A program made the position numbers and the translations under genes. This document shows positions 51,587 to 58,966 of a DNA stretch of 64,000 bases, piece by piece; the stretch's first letter is position 1; every line of letters begins with the position of its first letter. The notes beneath the pieces are model-generated. The model made no database searches and was not told the DNA's origin. It saw nothing but the letters and a program-made list of their open reading frames with translations. This stretch comes from Chloroflexota bacterium (GTDB lineage: Bacteria > Chloroflexota > UBA6077): assembly GCA_021806765.1 (NCBI GenBank), contig JAJZQR010000002.1, positions 5,806 to 69,805 on the forward strand, written 5' to 3'.

Positions 51587-52873
51587 TTGGCCCTAGTAAT
51601 GCTGCTTGAGCTGATCTTCTTTCTCGGTATAGGCGTCCCCGTGGCCTTCTCCCTTGGGATCATCACGCTCGTCTACCTGATCCAGCATCCGGACTTTGCG
51701 ATGATGACGATCCCCCAGAAGATGATGACGGGGATCGATTCCTTCCCGCTGCTGGCGGTGGTCTTCTTTCTCCTTGCCGGCGCGCTGATGAATTACGGAG
51801 GGGCGACCCAGCGACTGGTGAACCTCGCGTCGGCCCTCGTGGGGCACATTACCGGCGGCCTCGCTCACGTGAACATAGTCGCCAACATCATCATGGCGGG
51901 GATGTCGGGGGCGGCCGCCGCTGACGCAGCCGCAACAGGCTCGATCCTGATCCCTGCAATGACCAAGAGCGGATTCAGCCGCGGCTTTTCCGCTGCCGTG
52001 ACCGCCGCGGCCGCCACCATCGGCCCCATAATCCCGCCCAGTATTCCTTTTGTCATTCTGGGGAGCATGACGGGGGTATCCATTGGGCGCCTCTTCCTCG
52101 GTGGGTTGATCCCCGGCTTGTTGATGGGGCTCTACCTCATGGCCGCGGCCTACATCATCTCTAAGCGGCGAGGGTATGGCGCCAATGTGCGCCGAGCGAC
52201 CTTGCCCCAGGTAGGGGTGGCTTTCTGGAGGGCGCTGCCGGCCCTGGGCATGCCACTGGTGGTGATCGGGGGCATACTGGGAGGGGTTTTCACCCCTACC
52301 GAGGCCGCCACCGTCGCCGCCGTCTACTCGCTCTTCCTCGGCATTGTCTATCGCGAGTTGAAGCTGCGCGCACTCCCCTCGATACTCACCGAGGTGGTGG
52401 TATCCAACGCTGCGGTCATGCTGATAGTGGGGGTCTTCTCCCTGTTGGGCTGGATCCTGGCCATCGAGCAGATACCGCAGACCCTCTCTTCCATCTTCCT
52501 TGGCCTGACAAGAGACCCGGCCATGTTCCTCCTGATCGTGAACATCATGCTCTTCATCATGGGAATTCCTGTGGAGCCGCTGCCGCTGATGATCCTGATG
52601 GCTCCAATGCTAGTACCCATGCTGAATAGCTACGGCATCGATCCCGTCCATTTCGGCGTCGTCTTCACCCTCAACACCATGATCGGGCTGATCACGCCGC
52701 CCGTCGGCATGAACATGTACATCACATCGTACCTCGCGAAGGCCACTACCGCCGAATTCACCCGTGAGGTGGCGCCATTCATAATCGCGCTGGTGCTCGT
52801 GCTGCTGCTGATAACCTACGTGCCGGCCCTAACCCTCTTCCTGCCGAACCTGATCTTGGGTCCGGTCAAGTGA
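51587..52873 (+). CDS. TRAP transporter large permease subunit (DctM family)
   Basis: The 428-residue protein has about 12 helices with DctM landmarks (LVMLLELIFFLGIGVPVAFSLG, ALMNYGGATQRLVNLASALVGHITGGLAHVNIVANIIMAGMSGAAAADAAATG, and IGPIIPPSIPFVI). TTG 51587 with GGAGGT six bases upstream is the likely start. With the DctP and DctQ genes it forms a full TRAP system for the island substrate. Confidence 0.95.
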   Translation: MALVMLLELIFFLGIGVPVAFSLGIITLVYLIQHPDFAMMTIPQKMMTGIDSFPLLAVVFFLLAGALMNYGGATQRLVNLASALVGHITGGLAHVNIVANIIMAGMSGAAAADAAATGSILIPAMTKSGFSRGFSAAVTAAAATIGPIIPPSIPFVILGSMTGVSIGRLFLGGLIPGLLMGLYLMAAAYIISKRRGYGANVRRATLPQVGVAFWRALPALGMPLVVIGGILGGVFTPTEAATVAAVYSLFLGIVYRELKLRALPSILTEVVVSNAAVMLIVGVFSLLGWILAIEQIPQTLSSIFLGLTRDPAMFLLIVNIMLFIMGIPVEPLPLMILMAPMLVPMLNSYGIDPVHFGVVFTLNTMIGLITPPVGMNMYITSYLAKATTAEFTREVAPFIIALVLVLLLITYVPALTLFLPNLILGPVK

Positions 52874-52889
52874 TCCGAAGGAGGAAGTG

Positions 52890-54056
52890 ATGCTGCTGAT
52901 GACCCCGGGGCCCGTCCAGGTGGATCCGCGAGTGGTCGCCGCGATGAACCGACCGGCCATCAATCACCAGAGCAAGGAGTTCTTCGACACCCTAGACGAG
53001 ACAATCGACATGATGCGGTCGGTCTTCCGCACCAGGTCGCACGTTATTATCATCCCCGGCTCCGGCCGTCTAGGGCTGGAGGCCGCTATGTGCAACGTGA
53101 TCGAGAGAGGGGACCGCACTCTCCACCTGCACAACGGCACTTTCGCCAGCTTCTCACTGGAGATCGCCCGCCGAGCCGGCGCCGAGGCTACGGTGATTGA
53201 GGGGCGTTGGGGCGGGCCTCTCGACCTGGAGCGGGTGAAGTCGGAGCTGGCTCGCAACCGGTACAAGTTGGTGGCACTGGTCCACTCGGAGACTTCCACC
53301 GGCGCATGCTACCCGGTCAGAGAGGTGGCGAAGCTGTGTGCCGAGTACGGCGCCCTCTGCTTGGTGGATGGGGTCTCCTCGGTCGGGAGCCTGGAGCTAG
53401 ACGTCGACGACATGGGCATCGACCTGTGCGTCGCCTCGAGCAACAAGTGCCTCGGCTCCATTATGGGGCTGGCCATGATCGCCGTCAGTGGCAAGGCATT
53501 CGACGCTATGGAGAACCGCACGACCCTATGCCAGAGCTACGGCCTCGATTTGCTGCGCTGGCGGAAGATGTTTTTCGACTCTCCGCCACCGCGGAAGTGG
53601 CCGGTGATCCCCAGCACCCACCTGGTCTTTGCCTTGAGGGAAGCGTGTCGCCAGGCCCTGGAAGAGGGGATGGAGGCCCGATGGCAGCGCCACAGCCGCT
53701 TCGCCGAGGCGACGCGTCAGGCTGTGGAGGCGATAGGGCTCAGCATCTACTGCGACCGGGAACTGGCCAGCAGTTCCATCACTGCCGTCACCGTGCCGGA
53801 TGGCCTTGTCGAGGGGGAGATCCTGAAGCGGATGCGAGAGCAGCATCAGGTGAGCGTGGGCGGATCGATGTGGGGGCCAACCGCGGGCAAGCTCTTCCGG
53901 ATCTCCCACCAGGGCGTGCAGGCCGGCACGGAGTTGTTGCTGCCGACGGTCTGGGCGCTGGAGTGCACCATGGCGGAGTTCGGCCTGGCAGTGGAGCCTG
54001 GCAGAGGCATGTCGGCCTTCGCCGCGGCCCTGCGGTCTCGGGAAGGCTCGGAGTAG
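52890..54056 (+). CDS. Class V aminotransferase (serine-glyoxylate/alanine-glyoxylate type)
   Basis: The 388-residue PLP enzyme shows MTPGPVQVDPRV at the start, IPGSGRLGLEAAMCNVI, VHSETSTGACYPVREVAKLC, LVDGVSSVGSLELDVDDMGID and the PLP lysine in ASSNKCLGS. It matches serine:glyoxylate or alanine:glyoxylate aminotransferases and relatives acting on ureidoglycine. In this setting it may process an amino or ureido product released by the hydantoinase. ATG 52890 has AGGAGG six bases upstream. Confidence 0.88.
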   Translation: MLLMTPGPVQVDPRVVAAMNRPAINHQSKEFFDTLDETIDMMRSVFRTRSHVIIIPGSGRLGLEAAMCNVIERGDRTLHLHNGTFASFSLEIARRAGAEATVIEGRWGGPLDLERVKSELARNRYKLVALVHSETSTGACYPVREVAKLCAEYGALCLVDGVSSVGSLELDVDDMGIDLCVASSNKCLGSIMGLAMIAVSGKAFDAMENRTTLCQSYGLDLLRWRKMFFDSPPPRKWPVIPSTHLVFALREACRQALEEGMEARWQRHSRFAEATRQAVEAIGLSIYCDRELASSSITAVTVPDGLVEGEILKRMREQHQVSVGGSMWGPTAGKLFRISHQGVQAGTELLLPTVWALECTMAEFGLAVEPGRGMSAFAAALRSREGSE

Positions 54057-54071
54057 GCGGGAGGGGCGGAC

Positions 54072-54713
54072 GTGTCAACATTGGAGAGCTTGAAGCTGGC
54101 CGTGATCGAAGGCAAGGTGGCGGTTGCGCGGCAGCTCACAGAAGAGGCAGTAGTCTCGGGGGTGAAACCCGATGACGTCTTCGCCGAGGCTCTCTCCCCG
54201 GCCATGGAGGAGGTGGGCAGACTGATGCAGCGCTCCGAGTACTACATCCCGGAGGTGCTGATCTCCGCCAAGGCGATGAAGGCGTCGACCGCCGTCTTGA
54301 GGCCGCTGATTGCGGAGTTGGGGAGTGCTAGGTCTGCAGGTACGGTAGTGATCGGCACGGCTAAGGGTGACCTTCACGACATCGGCAAGAACCTGGTGAG
54401 CATGATGTTGGAGGGGGCCGGTTTCCGTGTGGTGGACCTCGGCACCGACGTCTCCCACCAAAGGTTCGTGGAAGCAGTGCGGGAGCACCAGCCTCAGGTG
54501 GTGGGGATTAGCGCCCTACTCACGACGACTATGATGCAGATGGCCGATGTGGTGAGGGCGCTGGAGCAGGAGGGCTTGCGCTCCAAGGTGAAGGTGATGG
54601 TCGGTGGGGCACCAGTGAACCATCGCTTCTCCGATGAGATAGGTGCCGACGGCTTCGGCCGCGACGCCAGTTCCGCCATAGAGCTAGCCAGAAGCTGGGT
54701 GCAGGAGATGTAA
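54072..54713 (+). CDS. Second corrinoid (B12-binding) methyl-carrier protein
   Basis: The 213-residue protein has the same layout as the 43666 gene but is clearly diverged. It has the helical cap (PAMEEVGRLMQRSEYYIPEVLISAKAMKAS), the cobalt motif DLHDIG in AKGDLHDIGKNLV and VVGISALLTTTM, VMVGGAPVN. The GTG start at 54072 lies 15 bp after the aminotransferase stop. Two corrinoid proteins serve one visible MttB-type enzyme, so one may work with another methyltransferase (for example the UroD-family protein) or a second substrate. Confidence 0.93.
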   Translation: MSTLESLKLAVIEGKVAVARQLTEEAVVSGVKPDDVFAEALSPAMEEVGRLMQRSEYYIPEVLISAKAMKASTAVLRPLIAELGSARSAGTVVIGTAKGDLHDIGKNLVSMMLEGAGFRVVDLGTDVSHQRFVEAVREHQPQVVGISALLTTTMMQMADVVRALEQEGLRSKVKVMVGGAPVNHRFSDEIGADGFGRDASSAIELARSWVQEM

Positions 54714-54824
54714 CACACAGGTGCTGTTGTCAGCAGTGACCTTGGGCCTCTCTTTGGTGCTTGCCTTACCAGGGAGCCAGAAATGCCGGAGATCGATGCT
54801 GGTCCCTTTGCTGCAAGACCGATC

Positions 54825-54912
54825 CGGGGCGGTACCATTTGGAAGTCTGACGCCCTATCCAGGCACTCGGGACGCTGAGGCCGGCGGTTCAAGTCCACTC
54901 GCCGCGACCCAC
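54825..54912 (+). pseudogene. Decayed tRNA-Pro fragment (possible attR)
   Basis: Bases 54867-54909 match the 3' half of tRNA-Pro (40739-40781) at 39 of 43 positions. The T-stem is broken by a C-A mismatch and the acceptor strand has changed (CGCCGCG). A CGGGGCG seven-mer at 54825 could be a remnant acceptor 5' strand, but the D arm and the 5' side of the anticodon arm are unrecognisable. It is followed by its own terminator, so it is a displaced or degenerated tRNA gene. Confidence 0.7.
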
Positions 54913-54915
54913 TCA

Positions 54916-54942
54916 AGCCCTCCGGCACCGCGTCGGAGGGCT
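54916..54942 (+). terminator. Terminator after the tRNA-Pro fragment
   Basis: AGCCCTCCG and CGGAGGGCT pair around a nine-base loop and are followed by ATTCT. It sits in the same relative place as the terminator of the intact tRNA-Pro. Confidence 0.8.
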
Positions 54943-54966
54943 ATTCTCTGCTCCCAACCGGGCTGT

Positions 54967-55479
54967 TCAGCGGGGCCTCGGCAGATAGGGGATCAGGCCC
55001 CGCCGGTACGCCTCTTCCTGGATTTCGCGCGGCTCGCGGCGCACGTCCACGATGAATCCGTTCAGCTCGATCATCCAAGCCACGGGGTTGTCGTCCATCC
55101 GGCTCGGCTGCCACCATCGCGGATCGAAGGGTTCGATGCGGAGAGCGTTCCGGATCATCCTGGCCTTGTCCGAGGCCGTCCGTTGGCTGACCCCGAACCA
55201 CTCGCACAACTCGCCTGGGGTGGTGTGGGGCGTCTGAGTCTTATCGAACAGGAAGTTGACGTTCCCCAGCTCATACACGATGGCACAGGCCCACACCTCG
55301 ACCTTACCACTGGTCAACGGCGAAGGGCGCTTCCGGCCTAATGCCGCTGCCAGCTTCCGGCTGAGTTGCGCGTATTCCTCGTCCAGGTGTTCCTTACAGA
55401 AGGCGTCCGTTCGGGCCACCACGGCTTCGAAGATCGGACGCATCGCCTGCCGCACAGATTCCTCCTTCTGCTGGGTCAT
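54967..55479 (-). CDS. DUF6398-domain protein
   Basis: From ATG 55479 (170 residues; GGGGAGGAG just upstream) the protein carries the DUF6398 pattern: FCKEHLDEEYAQLSRKLAAALGRKRPSPL, VWACAIVYELGNVNFLFD, and the helix-turn-helix-like LCEWFGVSQRTASDKARMIRNAL. The last part looks like a DNA-binding HTH used to choose targets or partners; function is not known. It is the last gene of a three-gene minus-strand operon with pRiA4b-ORF3-like and SEC-C proteins, a set often seen together in mobile or defence-linked DNA. Confidence 0.82.
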   Translation of the reverse strand: MTQQKEESVRQAMRPIFEAVVARTDAFCKEHLDEEYAQLSRKLAAALGRKRPSPLTSGKVEVWACAIVYELGNVNFLFDKTQTPHTTPGELCEWFGVSQRTASDKARMIRNALRIEPFDPRWWQPSRMDDNPVAWMIELNGFIVDVRREPREIQEEAYRRGLIPYLPRPR

Positions 55480-55504
55480 GTTCCGCTCCTCCCCCCGCTT
55501 CTCC

Positions 55505-56821
55505 CTAATCCCACTCGCGATACTGCGCTGGCGCCTTCCCATGGCGCTCGGAGATCCGCGGGAACTTCCCCCGGGCAGGGAGTGGGAATGACTCTATCAC
55601 CTCGATGTCGTGGCGCAGCTCGTCCCCGAAGTCGAAGATGTACAGGAACTTCTGTCCGGGGCTCAGCCCCAGCTCCGCCAGGGTGACCTCATCGGCGGTC
55701 GGGGGCTCGGCTTCGCCGAAGGGTCCCTCGATCTCCGTAAGCCGATCCCAGGCGCGGCCGCTCATGAAGAAGGCGTAGAGGTGGTCGTTGTCCCAGCCGA
55801 AGGCCCGCTGTATGCCGAGGTGCAGATCCTCCAGCGTCTGATGAGCCAGGATCTCGATAACTCGCCACACCCGGCGGTTCCACTGGAGGCTGACCTTAAT
55901 GCGGTAGCCGAGCCCGGAGTCATGCTCCTGGAGAGGCCCGGGCTTGGCCCCCTGCTCCGCTCTTCTGGCGGTCGTGGGCGGCTCCATCGGCTCGGCAAAC
56001 ATCTCCTCGAACAGCGAGCTACGCGCCTCGAAGCGAGGTGCCAGGAGGCTCCGCAGCGAGGGGGTAATCTCCGGACGATAGGTCACCTCTCCGCCCTCCA
56101 GGAAGAACGGGTGGCCCGACTCGAGCAGCACCGCCCCCAGCGGATCGGGTGACGGCTCGCCGTGGTAGATGCCCCGAGCGAGCAGCTTGCGGGCGAGGTC
56201 GCTCGGATCGAGGCCGCGGGTCCGCCTCAGCACCGCTGCCGCTGCCTCTCGGAGTTGGTGGCTCCGGGCCGCCACCGCCTGTCGGTCCAACTCCGCGGTT
56301 CGGAGGCTCGTGGCGCCGAATCGACCGGCTTCGCCGTCCTCGCAGTAGATGCGCAGCGCATCGTGACCCGCCCACCGGCGCTCCCCCCACCAGCGCCAGA
56401 AGGCCGCGGGCAACTGCAGCAAGACGCGCATCCCAGCCGTCCCCCTCGCTTTCACCGATACCTCCTGGCCGCCTTCCAGAGCCAGCGTGCGTTCCCCTGT
56501 CCCTGGCCCCCACCGTTCCGCGGGCCAGAGAAGCCCCGATGCCCCGGCATCGGCAGTCAGTAACCTCTTCTCTGGCGCAGCGAGTTCCATGGACAGGCGC
56601 ATGCTCGCCCCACGCACGAAGGTCGGGAGATAGACGTAGCGGCCATCACCCGCGCTCTGGCACGCTGGATCGTTGGTGAGCGCGTTCTTGACAGTCTGAG
56701 CGGGGTTCTTGCTGGACAGCAGCGGCGGCGTCCCCGCCAGCCGCTCCAGGATCTCCTCCAGGGTGGAAGGCCCAATCTCGCGCAGCAGCTCGCGTATCGA
56801 GTCTTGAAGCACGCTCGTCAT
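55505..56821 (-). CDS. Plasmid pRiA4b ORF-3-family protein with N-terminal winged-helix-like region
   Basis: The 438-residue protein has a C-terminal pRiA4b ORF-3 domain (IKVSLQWNRRVWRVIEILAHQTLEDLHLGIQRAFGWDNDHLYAFFMSG, and FLYIFDFGDELRHDIEVIES). The N-terminal 70 residues (IRELLREIGPSTLEEILERLAG, VKNALTNDP) resemble a HARE-HTH/winged-helix module. The middle is unrecognised. The start overlaps the stop of the SEC-C gene by four bases. The pRiA4b family is linked to plasmids and transposons; no biochemical role is established. Confidence 0.85.
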   Translation of the reverse strand: MTSVLQDSIRELLREIGPSTLEEILERLAGTPPLLSSKNPAQTVKNALTNDPACQSAGDGRYVYLPTFVRGASMRLSMELAAPEKRLLTADAGASGLLWPAERWGPGTGERTLALEGGQEVSVKARGTAGMRVLLQLPAAFWRWWGERRWAGHDALRIYCEDGEAGRFGATSLRTAELDRQAVAARSHQLREAAAAVLRRTRGLDPSDLARKLLARGIYHGEPSPDPLGAVLLESGHPFFLEGGEVTYRPEITPSLRSLLAPRFEARSSLFEEMFAEPMEPPTTARRAEQGAKPGPLQEHDSGLGYRIKVSLQWNRRVWRVIEILAHQTLEDLHLGIQRAFGWDNDHLYAFFMSGRAWDRLTEIEGPFGEAEPPTADEVTLAELGLSPGQKFLYIFDFGDELRHDIEVIESFPLPARGKFPRISERHGKAPAQYREWD

Positions 56822-57984
56822 CGTCGGCCTGCCTTCTCATCTGCCATCAGATAGCACTTCTTGTACTTCTTCCCGCTTCCACACCAGCACGGGGCGTTCC
56901 GACCTGGCTTCGTGGTGGGTGTCGCCTCTGACTTCCCGGTAGGTGCCGACGAACCCGTCGGCAACCCCAGCGCCTTCGCCAGGAACGCCGGCAGCGAGCC
57001 CGTCTTTGGCTTGGCGACACCCTCGGCTCGTTGCGCGGCTACCTTTGCCTGCTCCTCGGGCTTCCCCCATTCCGCGTAGAGGTCCTCCAGCCGTTCCAGC
57101 AGGTCGCCGCGGTCGTTCAAGTTTGGGCGTACCAGGGCTCGCTTCATGATCTCTTCGGCTTTGCCATACTCCTTTGAGGAATCGTGGAAGAGCCAGTACC
57201 GATCTGCCCAGCCGATATAGCCCCAGGCCTCGTCCGGAAAGCGATCCACCAGCGACTGGTAGACCTCTTCGGCTTCGGCCTGCCGTCCCAGCTCCCACAG
57301 AGCCTCGCCCTGCGCTCGCATGAAGTTGACGTAATGGTTTGCATCCTCGCTGGGGAAACGCCCCAGGAACTCCCGGGCGTAACGCAGCCGGTGCTCGTGG
57401 TAGAGCTGGTTATCTATGCCGGCGTTGCCCAGCTCCGCCTCCAGGTCCTGGCACCAGTTGAACACGAGCTCCCAGTGACCCCGGTAGGCCAGGTCGAACT
57501 CCTCGGTCGTCCGCCATTCGGGCCTGGCGAGCTGCTTGACCAACTCCCATGCCTCCAGCCAGCGGTCGCAGGCCTCGGTCTCGCGGTGCGAACGGAGGAG
57601 CTTGTACCCCTGCTGGATCAACTCCCCCATCCGTTCCTTCGATGGGGGCACCATGGGCGATACCCCAGCCTTCGCTGGATCGCCTCGCTTTGCCTCCGCC
57701 AGTTCGAAGGCGTCGACCGCCTGCAGTGTGGCCTGGCCTTGTTGCTCGTCCACCTGGTGACGGATAGCCAGGCGAAGGGTCTCCCGCAACAGCCGGTTCA
57801 CCTCCGGGCTATCGCCGCCGTCCTCGATCTGCATTTCCAGGGCATTGAGGATGCCGCTGATCTTCCTGGATCTCAGCGCGGGTATCGGCAGCTTCTCGAT
57901 GGCCTCCCGGAGCGGCTGGAGCTGCGCTACCCGTGATTCGTCGTATCCGGTGGGCTCGTTGGAGGCTAGCTCGTCTTGTTTCAT
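56818..57984 (-). CDS. Helical-repeat protein with C-terminal SEC-C zinc motif
   Basis: The protein (388 residues from ATG 57984; GAGGAGG precedes it) has a largely alpha-helical, TPR-like region (ANHYVNFMRAQGEALWELGRQAEAEEVYQSLVDRFPDEAWGYIGWADRYWLF) and ends with the SEC-C motif NAPCWCGSGKKYKKCYL, which binds zinc as in SecA. It heads the operon with the pRiA4b-like and DUF6398 genes. SEC-C plus TPR proteins are common in plasmid or defence neighbourhoods; a chaperone-like role is guesswork. Confidence 0.85.
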   Translation of the reverse strand: MKQDELASNEPTGYDESRVAQLQPLREAIEKLPIPALRSRKISGILNALEMQIEDGGDSPEVNRLLRETLRLAIRHQVDEQQGQATLQAVDAFELAEAKRGDPAKAGVSPMVPPSKERMGELIQQGYKLLRSHRETEACDRWLEAWELVKQLARPEWRTTEEFDLAYRGHWELVFNWCQDLEAELGNAGIDNQLYHEHRLRYAREFLGRFPSEDANHYVNFMRAQGEALWELGRQAEAEEVYQSLVDRFPDEAWGYIGWADRYWLFHDSSKEYGKAEEIMKRALVRPNLNDRGDLLERLEDLYAEWGKPEEQAKVAAQRAEGVAKPKTGSLPAFLAKALGLPTGSSAPTGKSEATPTTKPGRNAPCWCGSGKKYKKCYLMADEKAGRR

Positions 57985-58151
57985 GGCCTTGCCCTCCTCG
58001 TCGTCTCGTGACCGCCAGCAGGTCGGGATACCCGTAGGTGTGGATCCGGTGCCCATCGACTGGGCACAACGGGGTAAGATCCCGGCGAAACCCTCGAGCA
58101 GATCTCAGCTCACTACTTCCCGCCCCGCCTCTCGAGGTACTCACCCAGATT

Positions 58152-58590
58152 CTACCGCAGATTCCCGCTTGCCGTCGGACTCAATGCGGTTAGCCGGTAG
58201 CGGTGAGTGTTGGAGATGCGCTCGATCAGTCCGTGTAGCCGAAGGCGCCTCAGGTCGTAGCTCATCCTGCCCTGGCCATGTGGCTGGGGTCGATGCCCAG
58301 CAGCGGAGCCAAATGCTCCCGCAACTCTCCATTGGAGAAACCCTGGGGAACGAGACAGAACATCACCAACGCGTGGAAAAGGGCAGGTTGTGCAGCCGCT
58401 TGCCGATATCGAAGTCTCGGGTATTGTTGATGGTGATCTCGGTGCGAAGAGCCCTGCCTTCTTTCCTCCCAAGGTCCAGCTTCTCGAAGAAGACCCTGCC
58501 GCTCAGGGGGCGGTCGATGACCTGGTCAGGGCGAACTTCGCAAAGCAGGTCAGGGAAGGCTCCTCCGACTACGCGGCATCGGTGTAGCTG
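58152..58590 (-). pseudogene. Frameshifted remnant of a mobile-element-associated protein
   Basis: Three minus-strand frames together give a recognisable chain: DRPLSGRVFFEKLDLGRKEGRALRTEITINNTRDFDIGKRLHNLP, then ALVMFCLVPQGFSNGELREHLAPLLGIDPSHM, then MSYDLRRLRLHGLIERISNTHRYRLTALS. Intact relatives are long proteins of unknown function that are scattered in multiple copies in some bacterial genomes, as I recall them. Here the pieces are joined by at least one frameshift near 58270 and deletions elsewhere. It is decayed. Confidence 0.6.
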
Positions 58591-58625
58591 CCGGTCACTT
58601 CCCTCTAGTCCCAACAGTATTGCCG

Positions 58626-58931
58626 CTAGGCCGACGCAGCCTTCTGAAGCAGTTCGGCAGCCCTGGTGGTGTTGAAGCAACCGCAGGCGCACGGTCTGGC
58701 GATCTCCTTGGCCGCAGCCGCCGCTGTGGTCCGCCCGGCTTTGATATCTTCGATGGCCCTGTTCACCAGGTTGGCATCAGTGGGGCAGCTGAACGCCCTG
58801 GTACACACCCTACACTCAACGCAGCCATCCTGATCGGCAACAGCCACGCCATCTACGAGAGAGATCACTCCCACGGGGCAGTAGGGGAGGCACTCCCCGC
58901 AGCCGATACAAGTGTCCTGGTCAACCCGCAT
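58626..58931 (-). CDS. Ferredoxin-like 4Fe-4S protein with atypical second cluster
   Basis: The 101-residue protein starts at ATG 58931 with AGGAGGG upstream. The first motif is canonical (CIGCGECLPYCP). The second is CVECRVCTRAFSCP, with five residues instead of three before the last cysteine. A third cysteine group (CACGCF) occurs near the C-terminus after an Ala-rich helix. It could carry one regular and one modified cluster. It is the last gene of the minus-strand nitrilase cluster, 35 bp after the nitrilase stop, so it may donate electrons to a pathway enzyme. Confidence 0.85.
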   Translation of the reverse strand: MRVDQDTCIGCGECLPYCPVGVISLVDGVAVADQDGCVECRVCTRAFSCPTDANLVNRAIEDIKAGRTTAAAAAKEIARPCACGCFNTTRAAELLQKAASA

Positions 58932-58966
58932 GGAACCCTCCTGAATGGATATCGTTGCAGAGGGAT

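Noticed and set aside
54825..54912. A second functional tRNA-Pro gene
   Set aside because: The D arm and half of the anticodon stem are unrecognisable, the T-stem has a mismatch and the acceptor strands do not fully pair.
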